DNA from: JAEUIZ01 sp046155605 | Lineage (GTDB): Bacteria; Planctomycetota; Phycisphaerae; Phycisphaerales; UBA1924 | Assembly: GCA_046155605.1 (NCBI GenBank) | Contig: JBJXFQ010000139.1 | Location: 1-45,324, forward strand | Direction: 5' to 3' | Length of the DNA: 45,324 nucleotides | The notes under the pieces: generated by a model | Database searches by the model: none | What the model saw: only the letters and a program-made list of their open reading frames with translations | Told to the model about the DNA's origin: nothing | Made by a program: the position numbers and the translations under genes | In this document: piece by piece, positions 15,828-23,657 of the stretch | Layout of the letters: each line of letters begins with the position of its first letter | Position numbering within the stretch: position 1 is the first letter of the stretch

Positions 15828-16424
15828 TTACCCTGATCGCCCAGTCTCCTTTGACGGGAGCGATTGCCGCAGGGCTTCGATCGCTTTTCGGACGTGCTCG
15901 ATGCCCGGTAGGTTGTAACCCGTCTCCTCGGCGGCCTTGCTCATCTGCTCGATAGCGACGAGTCGGTCGAGCGCGTACTCCAGCACAAGCGCTTTGATGC
16001 CAACGCGCTCCGCGAGGTTCCCCTCGAGCGGGCGCGGATCGGCACGGGCCAGATGCACGACGAGTTCAAGTGCGGTGGTAGCTTGCGACGCGAGGCTTGA
16101 GCCCGGTGTCGGGTGCTGCCCCAGCACCGTGCTTGTCAGCGTGCGCGAAGGCGACGAACTAGGTTCGCGCGGTGTCTCGCCTTCCGACGCCACGAGCATC
16201 TTATTCAACTCCGCCTGTACCTTCTCGACCGCGGTCGAGATCTCGCTCCATGTCGACGCGAAAAGGACGAGGAAGTAGTCCGCCGCGCCGAACGCGTACT
16301 CGCACGACTCGACAACGCATCGCGTCGTGCAGAGGAAGTCGCCTTGCTCAGACAAAGCCCGCAGCGTGTCAAAGCCCTTTCGCACATCGCCCGGATATCG
16401 GATGGTGACCACGGCCCTCGGCAT
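15828..16424 (-). CDS. Unknown alpha/beta protein paired with the metallopeptidase gene
   Basis: A 198-residue protein I do not recognise. The N-terminal 80 residues read as a beta-alpha-beta-beta-alpha-beta module (PRAVVTIRYPGD, FDTLRALSEQ, FLCTTRCVVESCEYAFGAADYFLVLFAST, WSEISTAVEKVQAELN). This is the pattern of ferredoxin-like ligand or protein interaction domains such as the Lrp/AsnC effector module. After a Ser/Pro/Thr-rich linker (about 85-110) there is an all-helical C-terminal part (ALELVVHLARADPRPLEGNLAERVG...EHVRKAIEALRQSL). No signal peptide is seen. The ATG is 2 nt past the stop of the metallopeptidase gene and has a strong AAGGAG site 7 nt upstream, so the two form one operon and probably act together. 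The fold comparison is inference only. Confidence 0.65.
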   Translation of the reverse strand: MPRAVVTIRYPGDVRKGFDTLRALSEQGDFLCTTRCVVESCEYAFGAADYFLVLFASTWSEISTAVEKVQAELNKMLVASEGETPREPSSSPSRTLTSTVLGQHPTPGSSLASQATTALELVVHLARADPRPLEGNLAERVGIKALVLEYALDRLVAIEQMSKAAEETGYNLPGIEHVRKAIEALRQSLPSKETGRSG

Positions 16425-16426
16425 CG

Positions 16427-18025
16427 TCAGTCTCCTTTTTTTGCTTGCTCCCGGATGGCCTTCCAGTCCCGCGTCAGGCAGTCATCCAGCATCAGCACCA
16501 GCCCCCCGAACAACTCGCCCACGGCATGCTGATGTCCGGGGAAGAGCCTGTCCGCCATCGAGACGGCGGGACCGCCGTCCAGCATTTCCCGCGCAGTTTT
16601 GGGAAACTTCACACGCTTGATCCATCCCGCGTTGAGCACGACCGCCGCATCCGTCAAGCCCGGCTCGGCCCCGTCGACGATGGCGTTGGCCTGCTTGTGC
16701 CGAGGCGCGTCATACACTCGCCTGCCCGGGCCAAGGACTTCCTGTGCGGCATCCAGGCTGAGGTCCGCGATCGTGTCCACAGCACTTAGCCACACGTCGA
16801 GCACGCGCAGCCATGCCTCGTTCCTCGCGTGCTTTGGCTTCCCGGACTCGTCGGACTCGACGAGAAGATCGCGGGCCCCCGTCATGTCCACGTCGAGCCG
16901 ACCAAGATGTGACCCCCAGCCCAATCGCCGCGCCAGGCTCCAGAGCACCGCGAGGCGCACGCCATGCGGGGGGTGGGCCGCTTGCAGCGCGGCCCGTGCG
17001 CCCATAACGACGTGGTTGCCATCGAACCCAGCCCCCTGCCACGGCGGTGCCGGCGCAATGTCCGGCCCGAGGTAGGTCGCAAAACTCCATACGAACGCCG
17101 GACCCGCGACCAGCAGCCCGACCGCGTCGCACATGAACTCCTCTGCGTACGCCTTCGCGGACACCGACGCCAGATTCTTGACCTTTTCCTGGGTTTCGGC
17201 GTCTACTTGATCGAGCTTGATCCTGGCAACAACCTCGTTCGTGATCGCGGTTTCGAGCTCCTTGCGTGCCGCCAGCGCCCGCTTCGCGCGGTCTTCAGGG
17301 ATGATGCTGATCTCCGGGCACCTCGTGCCCTTGGCGTCGCGATGACTGCGGAACCAGCCGATGCACAAATGGGTGACCTCGTGAGCCAACAGCGGCCACA
17401 AGCGAGTGCGCACCAGTTCCGCCTTCGGCAAGCGCACGAAACTCGGGCCGGAACTGTAGAGTTCCGCGCCGTAGCGGTCGCCTGCCACCACCACCGGCAT
17501 CCAGGGCCACTGCTGCCGCTCCAGGTCCGCCAACCACGCATCCCCGAGCACATCGCGCATGAATCGCACGACCACAGCGTCGATCGCGCGGTAGTGCTTG
17601 CGAATGTCTGCCAGGCGCTCGATTCGTTCGACCGGCAGATGCCAATCCGGAGCGTCCTGCTGCGCCGAACGCTGGTTCAACGCGTGCGTCACCTCCACCA
17701 ACTGCTGTTGCCACTGCTTCAGTCCCTGCGCCTTGCCCACGAAGTCTCGGTACAACTTCCCAAACCGCTCATCCGAGTCTTTGCCGACCCCGCTCTCCTC
17801 CAGAAACGACGCCAGGTTCGCCCAATCGATCCCCGCGTGCGACAGGTCGTTCCGCAAGCGCTGCAGCCCGCGTTGGATTATCTCGAGCGCGGGCTCGCCG
17901 GCCGACCACGGCGAGTGCCAGGACGCCACTGCTGACAGGTGGTTCGCTTCGAGTTTCAACTGTCGGACGAGTTGCTGCAGTTGCAGCAGATACTCGAGCA
18001 TTCCAAATGGAAGTCTGTCCAGCAC
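16427..18025 (-). CDS. Putative HExxH zinc metallopeptidase of unknown family
   Basis: Predicted cytoplasmic protein of 532 residues. The zinc-peptidase helix is LLAHEVTHLCIGW, giving His215, Glu216 and His219. A second helix, AYAEEFMCDAVGLLVAGPAF, offers Glu295 or Glu296 as a gluzincin-type third ligand, with Asp300 and Gly303 in the usual E-xxxD-xxG spacing, and a later HPPHGVRLAVLW follows as in several uncharacterised peptidases. The N-terminal 150 residues are helical (LLQLQQLVRQLKLEANHL; GLKQWQQQLVEVTHALNQ). No signal peptide or membrane segment is present. The start is uncertain: GTG at 18025 follows GGGGAAGG, and an ATG at 18001 has no ribosome-binding site. A TATGCT box at 18055-18060 suggests its own promoter. 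It is coupled to the small gene at 15828-16424. Substrate unknown; no named family recognised. Confidence 0.72.
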   Translation of the reverse strand: MLDRLPFGMLEYLLQLQQLVRQLKLEANHLSAVASWHSPWSAGEPALEIIQRGLQRLRNDLSHAGIDWANLASFLEESGVGKDSDERFGKLYRDFVGKAQGLKQWQQQLVEVTHALNQRSAQQDAPDWHLPVERIERLADIRKHYRAIDAVVVRFMRDVLGDAWLADLERQQWPWMPVVVAGDRYGAELYSSGPSFVRLPKAELVRTRLWPLLAHEVTHLCIGWFRSHRDAKGTRCPEISIIPEDRAKRALAARKELETAITNEVVARIKLDQVDAETQEKVKNLASVSAKAYAEEFMCDAVGLLVAGPAFVWSFATYLGPDIAPAPPWQGAGFDGNHVVMGARAALQAAHPPHGVRLAVLWSLARRLGWGSHLGRLDVDMTGARDLLVESDESGKPKHARNEAWLRVLDVWLSAVDTIADLSLDAAQEVLGPGRRVYDAPRHKQANAIVDGAEPGLTDAAVVLNAGWIKRVKFPKTAREMLDGGPAVSMADRLFPGHQHAVGELFGGLVLMLDDCLTRDWKAIREQAKKGD

Positions 18026-18054
18026 TTGCCTTCCCCGCAGCGATATCGTTGGCG

Positions 18055-18060
18055 AGCATA
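18055..18060 (-). promoter_or_regulatory. -10-like TATGCT before the metallopeptidase gene
   Basis: On the minus strand TATGCT lies just after the end of the LptG-type gene and about 30 nt before the GTG at 18025, with GGGGAAGG between. This would give the peptidase pair its own short-leader transcript. Confidence 0.35.
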
Positions 18061-18069
18061 CCAGATCGC

Positions 18070-19179
18070 TCAACTCCGCACGCGCGACCACAGCCCCGCG
18101 GCGATCGGGAGCAGCACCATGACGGGGATGAAGACCGACAGCCACGCCGGGACGCCGGCGATGGGGGCCGTGGTTCCGAGGGTTCCGCCGACGAGCGCCG
18201 CCATGCCGACGGGCGCGCAGCGGAGCGCGCGGCTGACCATCCCTCGGGGCTCGCGCACGAGGAAGAAGGAGAGGGCGATCAACAGCGCGAGCAAGTTCGA
18301 GAGCATTCCGGAGATCCGCCCCAGCCCGACGCGAGCGAGGAGGTCTCGCGTCCGACGGGCCTGCTCGGTGTCGGTCCCGCCGATGCGCGAGGCCATTCCC
18401 CGAGCCTGCGACCACGAGATGTTGCTGCCGAAGTTGGCGAATCTTCTGATTTTCAGCAGGGTGGGGTCGAGGTCGGTCTCGATCCGTGTGGGTGCCGCGC
18501 CATCGCCCGCGCGAGCCGCGGCATGGAGGTCCCAGCCGCCGTCGCGCCAGGTCGCCCGCTCGGCGTGCAATCGCCCGCGCGTCAGGCTTCCGCCCTCGCG
18601 TTCCCAGACGTACAAGTCCTCGACGGTGCCCGCGTCGGCATCGAAGGATCGGGCGTAGAACAGCCGCCCCTGCCCATCAGCGGTCGGTGGAACGCGCGAC
18701 GAGCCCAGCGTCCGCTTGCCCGCGTCGCCCTGGTCGCGCGTCAAGAGCGGCGCGATCCGCGGGATGACGAACTCCTGGTTGATGGCCTGAAGGCCCGTGA
18801 AGACCAGCGCGACGGCGAGAAACGGCCAGGCGCATCGATGCAGGCTTCGCCCGCTCGTGAGCATGGCCACCAGTTCCCGATGCCGAACCAGTTGCGAGCA
18901 GGTGAACCCCATCGCCCCGACGAGGACCAGCCCAAGCAGCAGGTTGTAGAGATTCAAGAGTCGCGGCCACCAGAGGTCGGCGACCAGCAGCGCGACGATC
19001 GCGGCGCGCCGAACCCCGCTCGACTCGGCCTCTCCCGTGGTGCTGAAGAAGTCAGAGTTCCAGTAGCGGCTCAGGTTCAGCGCCGCGTCGATCGCGACCA
19101 CGAACGAGGAGAGGATCACCAGCAGCGTGACCGCGTTGATGAGGTACTGCCGCGCGATGTACCGATCCAAGAGACTCAT
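18070..19179 (-). CDS. lptG: LptF/LptG-family (YjgP/YjgQ) permease
   Basis: Inner-membrane permease subunit for LPS export, 369 residues, the normal length for LptG. It starts MSLLDRYIARQYLINAV, the characteristic amphipathic N terminus of the family. Helices follow (LLVILSSFVVAIDAALNL; LLNLYNLLLGLVLVGAMGFTCSQL), then RHRELVAMLTSGRSLHRC, a periplasmic jellyroll region (about 150-270), and C-terminal helices (GMLSNLLALLIALSFFLVREP; GVPAWLSVFIPVMVLLPIAAG). A GGGGAG site lies 5 nt before the ATG at 19179. The gene is 15 nt after the PAP2 phosphatase stop, so both probably share an operon with the GT-C glycosyltransferase. Whether it is LptF or LptG in function is not decidable from sequence alone; the other member is at 11307-12911. 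Confidence 0.88.
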   Translation of the reverse strand: MSLLDRYIARQYLINAVTLLVILSSFVVAIDAALNLSRYWNSDFFSTTGEAESSGVRRAAIVALLVADLWWPRLLNLYNLLLGLVLVGAMGFTCSQLVRHRELVAMLTSGRSLHRCAWPFLAVALVFTGLQAINQEFVIPRIAPLLTRDQGDAGKRTLGSSRVPPTADGQGRLFYARSFDADAGTVEDLYVWEREGGSLTRGRLHAERATWRDGGWDLHAAARAGDGAAPTRIETDLDPTLLKIRRFANFGSNISWSQARGMASRIGGTDTEQARRTRDLLARVGLGRISGMLSNLLALLIALSFFLVREPRGMVSRALRCAPVGMAALVGGTLGTTAPIAGVPAWLSVFIPVMVLLPIAAGLWSRVRS

Positions 19180-19193
19180 CCGCGCTCCCCGTC

Positions 19194-19898
19194 TCAGGGC
19201 AACAACAGCCCGGGCTGCTTCCTTGGGCACACGATCATCGCCCCCACGATACCGACCAGAGCCCCCGCGTACACGTCGGTGGCGAAGTGCGCCCCGGTCA
19301 GCATTCGCGTGACGCCACACCCCGCCGCCACCAACACCACGGGCCAGCCGGCCCGGCCCCAGAGCATCCACACCGCCGCGGCGGCGCCGAAGGCGCACGC
19401 GACGTGGCTGCTGGGAAGGCCGAGATTGCGCGGATCGGTGAAGCGTTCGAGCAAGCCCTTGAAGACGTGGGCGCCTTCCGCCACGCCGTTGTTAATGGGC
19501 CGTTGCCGTCCGATCAGTACCTTCATCGCCTCGGCGAGCAGGCCCGCCACTGCCGGCGCGAGGGCCAAGCGGACTGCTGTCAGTCGCGACGCCGCGTGCG
19601 CCCGCTCCATGCCGGCATCCGCCCCTGCGGGCGTCATCCGCGCCAGCCCGATCGCCAGCGCGAGGACGCCCCATGTGGGCCAATACCCCGCGGCCCGCAG
19701 GAACTCGTACCAGTCCTTCGACGCGATCCGCTGGCGCGCGACGTCGGGCTCGAGTTTGTTGTATCCCACGTCGAGCGCGCGATAGATCACGCCGTCGAAC
19801 ACGCGCACGACCAGATAGCCAACGAGTGCCAGCGCGATCGCACGGCGCCGACGCGCCCAGACCACTCGCCGCTCGAAGGGCAGCAGCCAGCGGCTCAC
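19194..19898 (-). CDS. PAP2-family membrane phosphatase
   Basis: Integral-membrane acid phosphatase of 234 residues acting on lipid phosphates, for example undecaprenyl pyrophosphate, phosphatidic acid or lipid A. All three catalytic motifs are visible: K-x6-RP as KVLIGRQRP, PSxH as LPSSHVA with the catalytic His, and SR-x5-H-x3-D in the variant TRMLTGAHFATD with the nucleophilic His. Hydrophobic segments flank each motif (AIALALVGYLVVRVF; LALAPAVAGLLAEAM; ALVGIVGAMIVC). The ATG overlaps the stop of the upstream glycosyltransferase by 4 nt (19895-19898), so they are translationally coupled. Together with the LptG-type gene 15 nt downstream this suggests a role in envelope lipid or glycan recycling. 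The exact substrate is not readable. Confidence 0.9.
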   Translation of the reverse strand: MSRWLLPFERRVVWARRRRAIALALVGYLVVRVFDGVIYRALDVGYNKLEPDVARQRIASKDWYEFLRAAGYWPTWGVLALAIGLARMTPAGADAGMERAHAASRLTAVRLALAPAVAGLLAEAMKVLIGRQRPINNGVAEGAHVFKGLLERFTDPRNLGLPSSHVACAFGAAAAVWMLWGRAGWPVVLVAAGCGVTRMLTGAHFATDVYAGALVGIVGAMIVCPRKQPGLLLP

Positions 19899-21571
19899 GG
19901 ATAGACATCCCAGAAGCGATAGGCGAATCCGAGGTAGGTCATCCGGTTCCTTTTCGTCTCGCCCCGCAGCGGCCCGACCTCACGCACCGGCCCGAAGGCC
20001 CACGTCCAAGCCTCCCACTCGCCGCCGACGAGCACCGCCGGCCGGCCGAGGAGCGCCCGATCGTCGAGGCTGGTCTCGGTCCAGAGATCGTATTGTGTTC
20101 GCCGGCCGGCGCTCTTGCTGCTCGAGCAATAGATGGTCGGCCGTCCGTCCATGTAGAACGCGAGCAGGCTAGCGCGGCCGTAGTGCTGGGCCACGACGAA
20201 CGGCAGGAGTCCCGTCTCGGCCTGCAACTCGCGCACGAGGCGATCCGCGTCCGCGGCCATCGTGCGTGCGCCGGTGATTCGCTGCACGGGGATCAGGGGC
20301 CGATCGGCGCGGACCCAGCCGAGCGCCGCCAACGGCCGCCGGATGAGGTTTGCAAATCGAGAGTCGAAGATGAGGTCTGCGCGCGCGCCGACGACGACGA
20401 GCAGCACGATCACGATCGCCGACGCGCTCCAGGCGCGTCGCCGCCACGCCGGCCCCGGCTCGCGCAGCATCACGGCCGCCAGCGGCGTGAGCCCGACAAA
20501 GCCAGCCATCGGCCAGTTGGCCTCGGGCTCTGCCACGAAACTGACCCCAAGGTAGAACACGAAGATGGGCACCGCCGACCAGAGCAGCAGCGCGCGGTCA
20601 GTGGCATGCGGTGCCGTGCTTGTGTGCCACGCGTCCGTTCCGTGGCTGCGAGCGACTGACCCTTTGTCCCATGCTTTCCATGCCGCCCACGCCATCAGTG
20701 CGATCATGGGTCCGATCAGTCCAATCTGACCGCCGACGAGTTCCAACGTCCAGCGAGGCGAATAACGCCATCCGCCTACGGCTTGGGAGGGCACCACATC
20801 ACCGCCCGGAAGGCCCAGGTGCCCCAGCAGATGCCGCACCGTTGACCAATCGTGTTGCGCGTTCCAGATGAGGACGGGCGCGAGCGACGCCATGGCTACA
20901 GCGGACCCCGCGAGCGCCCAGGGTCGCCAGCGCGGCGCGAGCCGGAGGCCGGCGCGCGAGCGCCACGCGAAGATGGCGATGCCTGGCACGAGGAGGAGGA
21001 TCGTGTATTTGAAGAGGAACCCAACGCCGAGCGCTGCGCCCAGGCCGACCCACGCCCAGCGTCCGTGGCGGCGGAGCGCGTGGTGTGCGCACACGATCGC
21101 CCACGCCCAGCACGCCAGCAGCGGGGAGTCGATGGTGATGAGCAGCCCGGCGACGAAGAACGCGGGCACAAAGAGCCCGGCCAGAACGGCGCGGCGCGGG
21201 GCGCGGGGGTCGTCGCTGGTGCGCGCGCCCAGGATCGCGAGCGCAACCAGCAGCGCCGCCGAGGAGGCCACGGCCGGCAGACGGACCCAGAACTCGGAGA
21301 GTTCGAGGCGGAGCGTTCGCCCGAGCCAGGTTGAGGCGGCGATGGCCCAGGCCACGCCCGGACCCTTGGAGTAATACGACCATTCGATCCGCCGGCTCCA
21401 TTCCCAGTAGTGGGCCTCGTCCTCGGCGAGGGTGTAGGGGCAGAGCCAGGCGAGGTACGCCATCCGCACGAGGGTGAGGAGAGCGACGAGCGCGAGGGCA
21501 CCTCTGAGATGACGAAAGGGGTGATGGGGAGGAATCGGTTCCACGCCGGTGTGCGGTGATCCTTTGAGCAC
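19895..21571 (-). CDS. GT-C glycosyltransferase, ArnT/PMT (GT39/GT83) type
   Basis: Polytopic membrane glycosyltransferase of 558 residues using a polyprenyl-phosphate sugar donor. The first periplasmic loop has the GT-C acidic motif AEDEAHYWEWSRRIEWSYYSKGPGVAW, as in ArnT-like proteins (DEAYYW...YYDHPP). About ten hydrophobic helices follow (LLVALAILGAR; LAGLFVPAFFVAGLLI; FLFKYTILLLVPGIAIFAW; AVPIFVFYLGVSF; SAIVIVLLVVVGARAD), then a soluble C-terminal domain from about residue 430. A 22-residue segment around 304-325 (ARSHGTDAWHTSTAPHATD) is encoded by a 66-bp palindromic-ended repeat at 20596-20661. The start is uncertain: GTG at 21571 has no ribosome-binding site. The PAP2 gene overlaps its end by 4 nt. 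The acceptor (lipid, glycan or protein) is unknown. Confidence 0.85.
   Translation of the reverse strand: MLKGSPHTGVEPIPPHHPFRHLRGALALVALLTLVRMAYLAWLCPYTLAEDEAHYWEWSRRIEWSYYSKGPGVAWAIAASTWLGRTLRLELSEFWVRLPAVASSAALLVALAILGARTSDDPRAPRRAVLAGLFVPAFFVAGLLITIDSPLLACWAWAIVCAHHALRRHGRWAWVGLGAALGVGFLFKYTILLLVPGIAIFAWRSRAGLRLAPRWRPWALAGSAVAMASLAPVLIWNAQHDWSTVRHLLGHLGLPGGDVVPSQAVGGWRYSPRWTLELVGGQIGLIGPMIALMAWAAWKAWDKGSVARSHGTDAWHTSTAPHATDRALLLWSAVPIFVFYLGVSFVAEPEANWPMAGFVGLTPLAAVMLREPGPAWRRRAWSASAIVIVLLVVVGARADLIFDSRFANLIRRPLAALGWVRADRPLIPVQRITGARTMAADADRLVRELQAETGLLPFVVAQHYGRASLLAFYMDGRPTIYCSSSKSAGRRTQYDLWTETSLDDRALLGRPAVLVGGEWEAWTWAFGPVREVGPLRGETKRNRMTYLGFAYRFWDVYP
20596..20661. repeat. 66-bp element with inverted ends inserted in frame in the GT-C gene
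   Basis: The segment starts GGTCAGT and ends ACTGACC, a perfect 7-bp terminal inverted repeat. It also has an internal GTGGCA...TGCCAC pair at 20602-20631. Its length, 66 bp, is a multiple of three, so the host frame is kept and 22 residues are added in a loop between membrane helices. The translated segment is polar and unlike its hydrophobic surroundings. Confidence 0.6.
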
Positions 21572-21690
21572 TCGAGGCGTGAAGCAAGGGAGGCGGCGGT
21601 AGCGAGAGGGTCAACCGGGCTCGTCGGCCAAGCGAGGTGCGTTGGCAACCGACGATGCGACGGCCGCAGGTCAGTGTGGGCCGAGGACGC

Positions 21691-22536
21691 CTATTTTGCG
21701 CGCTTGGATGCTCGCGGCTTGGCGTCGCGGCGCGGGTCGCTCGATTCCGCCGGTTTGGCGAGGGTGATCCGGGCGGCGGTGGCGTCGCCAATGGCGCGTT
21801 CGAGGCGGTCGCAGAGTTCGGCGATCGGTTCGATGTCGGCCGCGCTCAGCCGCGCGACGCGCATGGCGGTTTCGTCGGCGCGTCGCTCGGCGTCCGCGAG
21901 CGCCTGGCGGAGCAACTCGACCTTTGGTCCCAGTTCGGCATCCAGCGCGCGCGCGGCGTCGGCGATGCTCGCCCGAGATCGCTCGGTCGCCTCTGACGCG
22001 GACTTTTCAACCGTCTCGGCCTGCGCGTCGAGGTCGATCCGCGCCCGCTGCAATCGGAGCCCGGCGATGGCCGACACCGCGGCGAAGCGCGAGTCGAGAT
22101 CGACCCGCACGGTATTGAGGCGGCTGGTGGCATCGTGGACGGCGGCGGCACATCCGGCCTCGAAGGCCTTGAGGTGCTCGTTCGCGGCGGCCGACGCGGC
22201 GGCGAGCGATTCGTGCCCGCGTGCCGCTCGCTCGGCGGCGGATTGCGCGAGGGCCTGCGCCTCGGCGACCTGGCCGAGCGCCTTGCCCAACTGCCGCTCG
22301 GCCGCGGTGACGCGCTGGAGAGTCTCGTGGACGGCCTGCGCCGCCGCGGTCCGCGCGGCTTGATCGACCGCCGCGGCGGACTCGAGTGCCTTGGCCAGTT
22401 GCGCGACGCGTTCGAGCAGCGCCCGCAGATCGGCCGTCATCTGGTCATAGGCGTCGCGATCGACGACCCGCGGGGAGAGAAAGACCTGATCGAGCACTTC
22501 CTGCGCGGGCTTGACGGTGATGGGATGAGCGGCCAT
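21691..22536 (-). CDS. Alanine-rich coiled-coil protein, unknown function
   Basis: A 281-residue protein made almost entirely of heptad-patterned helix from about residue 30 to 260 (for example ALLERVAQLAKALESAAAVD, ERQLGKALGQVAEAQALAQS, AELGPKVELLRQALADAERR). The N terminus (MAAHPITVKPAQEVLDQVFLSPRVVDRDAYDQM) is a short globular-looking segment. The C terminus is basic (RRDAKPRASKRAK). There is no signal peptide or membrane helix. The start at 22536 is fixed by CGGAG 6 nt upstream. It is divergent from the pseudouridine synthase gene, with a 212-nt gap. The layout recalls structural or chemoreceptor-like coiled coils, but no named family is recognised. Confidence 0.7.
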   Translation of the reverse strand: MAAHPITVKPAQEVLDQVFLSPRVVDRDAYDQMTADLRALLERVAQLAKALESAAAVDQAARTAAAQAVHETLQRVTAAERQLGKALGQVAEAQALAQSAAERAARGHESLAAASAAANEHLKAFEAGCAAAVHDATSRLNTVRVDLDSRFAAVSAIAGLRLQRARIDLDAQAETVEKSASEATERSRASIADAARALDAELGPKVELLRQALADAERRADETAMRVARLSAADIEPIAELCDRLERAIGDATAARITLAKPAESSDPRRDAKPRASKRAK

Positions 22537-22734
22537 GTGTGTCTCCGGGGCTTGAGTTTGAGCATCGGTCCGCCGATGAGAGGTCTTGAGACTTCTCGGG
22601 CGTGGCTCGCGCGGCGGTGGTGAGAACACGATCGGCGGAAGTGAGGAGCGTCGCGCGGCGGCCCCGTGGTCGCGGCGGCGCTCGAAATTGACATGAGTTG
22701 CGCCCACGGGGGCGTGGCTCCGCGAGCGAAGCCC

Positions 22735-22740
22735 TATCCT
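22735..22740 (+). promoter_or_regulatory. -10-like TATCCT upstream of the pseudouridine synthase gene
   Basis: TATCCT ends 8 nt before the ATG at 22749, with no Shine-Dalgarno between. The divergent gap 22537-22748 holds no gene. Confidence 0.45.
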
Positions 22741-22748
22741 CCCTGTGC

Positions 22749-23657
22749 ATGAGCGCACCACAAGAAGTCAAACCCGGCGTCCGACTGCAGCGCGTGATGG
22801 CGGCGGCGGGAGTCGGCGCGCGACGCGCGTGCGAGCGGCTGATCGAAGAGGGCCGGGTGACGGTCAACGGCCGGGTGGTGCGTTCGCTCCCGGTGTTCGT
22901 GAACCCGCGGACGGACCACATCGTGGTGGAAGGTCGTCCGATCGCGCGCGAGCGAGTGCGGCGGGTGTATGTGATGCTGAACAAGCCGGCGCGCGTGCTG
23001 GGCACGACGAGTGACGAGCCGGGGATGGAGCGGAAGACGGTCGCGTCGCTCGTGAAGCATCCGTCGGCGTCGCGGCTGGTCGTGGTGGGCCGGCTTCCGT
23101 TCGACGCGACGGGCCTAGTTCTGCTCACCAATGACGGCCCGCTCGTGAACCGACTCACGCATCCGAGTTACGGGATCGTGCGGCGATATGTCGCGACGAT
23201 CCGCGGGACGCTGGACCAGCCTGGGGTTTCGCGGCTGGAACGGGAGTTGAACAAGTTGCAGCGGGTGCATGATCGCCGCGCGGGCAAACTCGAGCGCCAG
23301 GGCGGGCAGCGGGTGGCGTTGCGGCTGCTCGGAGGCGACGCGAGCAAGACACGGCTGGGGATCGAAGTGCCCGAGGGGCGAACCAGTGACATCGCGGAGC
23401 TGCTGGCGACGGTGGGGACGCCGACCAAGAGCCTGGAGCGAGTCGCGATCGGGCCGATCGAACTGACGGGCGTGGCGCGGGGTCGCTGGCGGGAGTTGGA
23501 GCGAGACGAGGTCGCGGCGCTGAGGTCGGCGGTGAAGGCGACGCGGGGTGCCCCCGCGCGGGCTGGAGGCGTGGTGGGAGAACGGGCAGCGAGCAAGCGT
23601 GCGGGAACGGCGCACGCAGCGCAGATGGGGGACCGGGATGAAAGCGCTGAAGAATAA
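22749..23657 (+). CDS. RsuA/RluB-family pseudouridine synthase lacking the usual catalytic Asp
   Basis: Relative of the rRNA pseudouridine synthases RluB, RluE, RluF and RsuA, 302 residues. An S4 RNA-binding domain is at the N terminus (VRLQRVMAAAGVGARRACERLIEEGRVTVNG, about residues 10-42). The synthase domain has VYVMLNKPARVLGTTSDE, then GRLPFDATGLVLLTNDGPLVNRLTHPSYGIVRRYVATI, and RTSDIAELLATVGTPTKSLERVAIGPIELTG. The family motif GRLDxDTxGL reads GRLPFDATGL here (residues 114-123), so the catalytic Asp position is Pro117. The rest of the fold is intact. A charged C-terminal tail of about 40 residues follows. Start at 22749: -10-like TATCCT 8 nt upstream, no Shine-Dalgarno. The last 20 nt overlap the next gene. 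Confidence 0.85.
   Translation: MSAPQEVKPGVRLQRVMAAAGVGARRACERLIEEGRVTVNGRVVRSLPVFVNPRTDHIVVEGRPIARERVRRVYVMLNKPARVLGTTSDEPGMERKTVASLVKHPSASRLVVVGRLPFDATGLVLLTNDGPLVNRLTHPSYGIVRRYVATIRGTLDQPGVSRLERELNKLQRVHDRRAGKLERQGGQRVALRLLGGDASKTRLGIEVPEGRTSDIAELLATVGTPTKSLERVAIGPIELTGVARGRWRELERDEVAALRSAVKATRGAPARAGGVVGERAASKRAGTAHAAQMGDRDESAEE

Noticed and set aside
18026..18415. Longer N terminus of the metallopeptidase overlapping the LptG-type gene
   Set aside because: The added residues are Arg/Pro/His-rich read-through opposite the coding phase of the LptG gene and look non-coding; GTG 18025 or ATG 18001 start a clean helical region.
19895..21571. Calling the GT-C protein ArnT and inferring lipid A aminoarabinose modification
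   Set aside because: Only the general GT-C motif is shared. No other arn genes are present and planctomycete lipid A chemistry is not visible here, so only the family is claimed.
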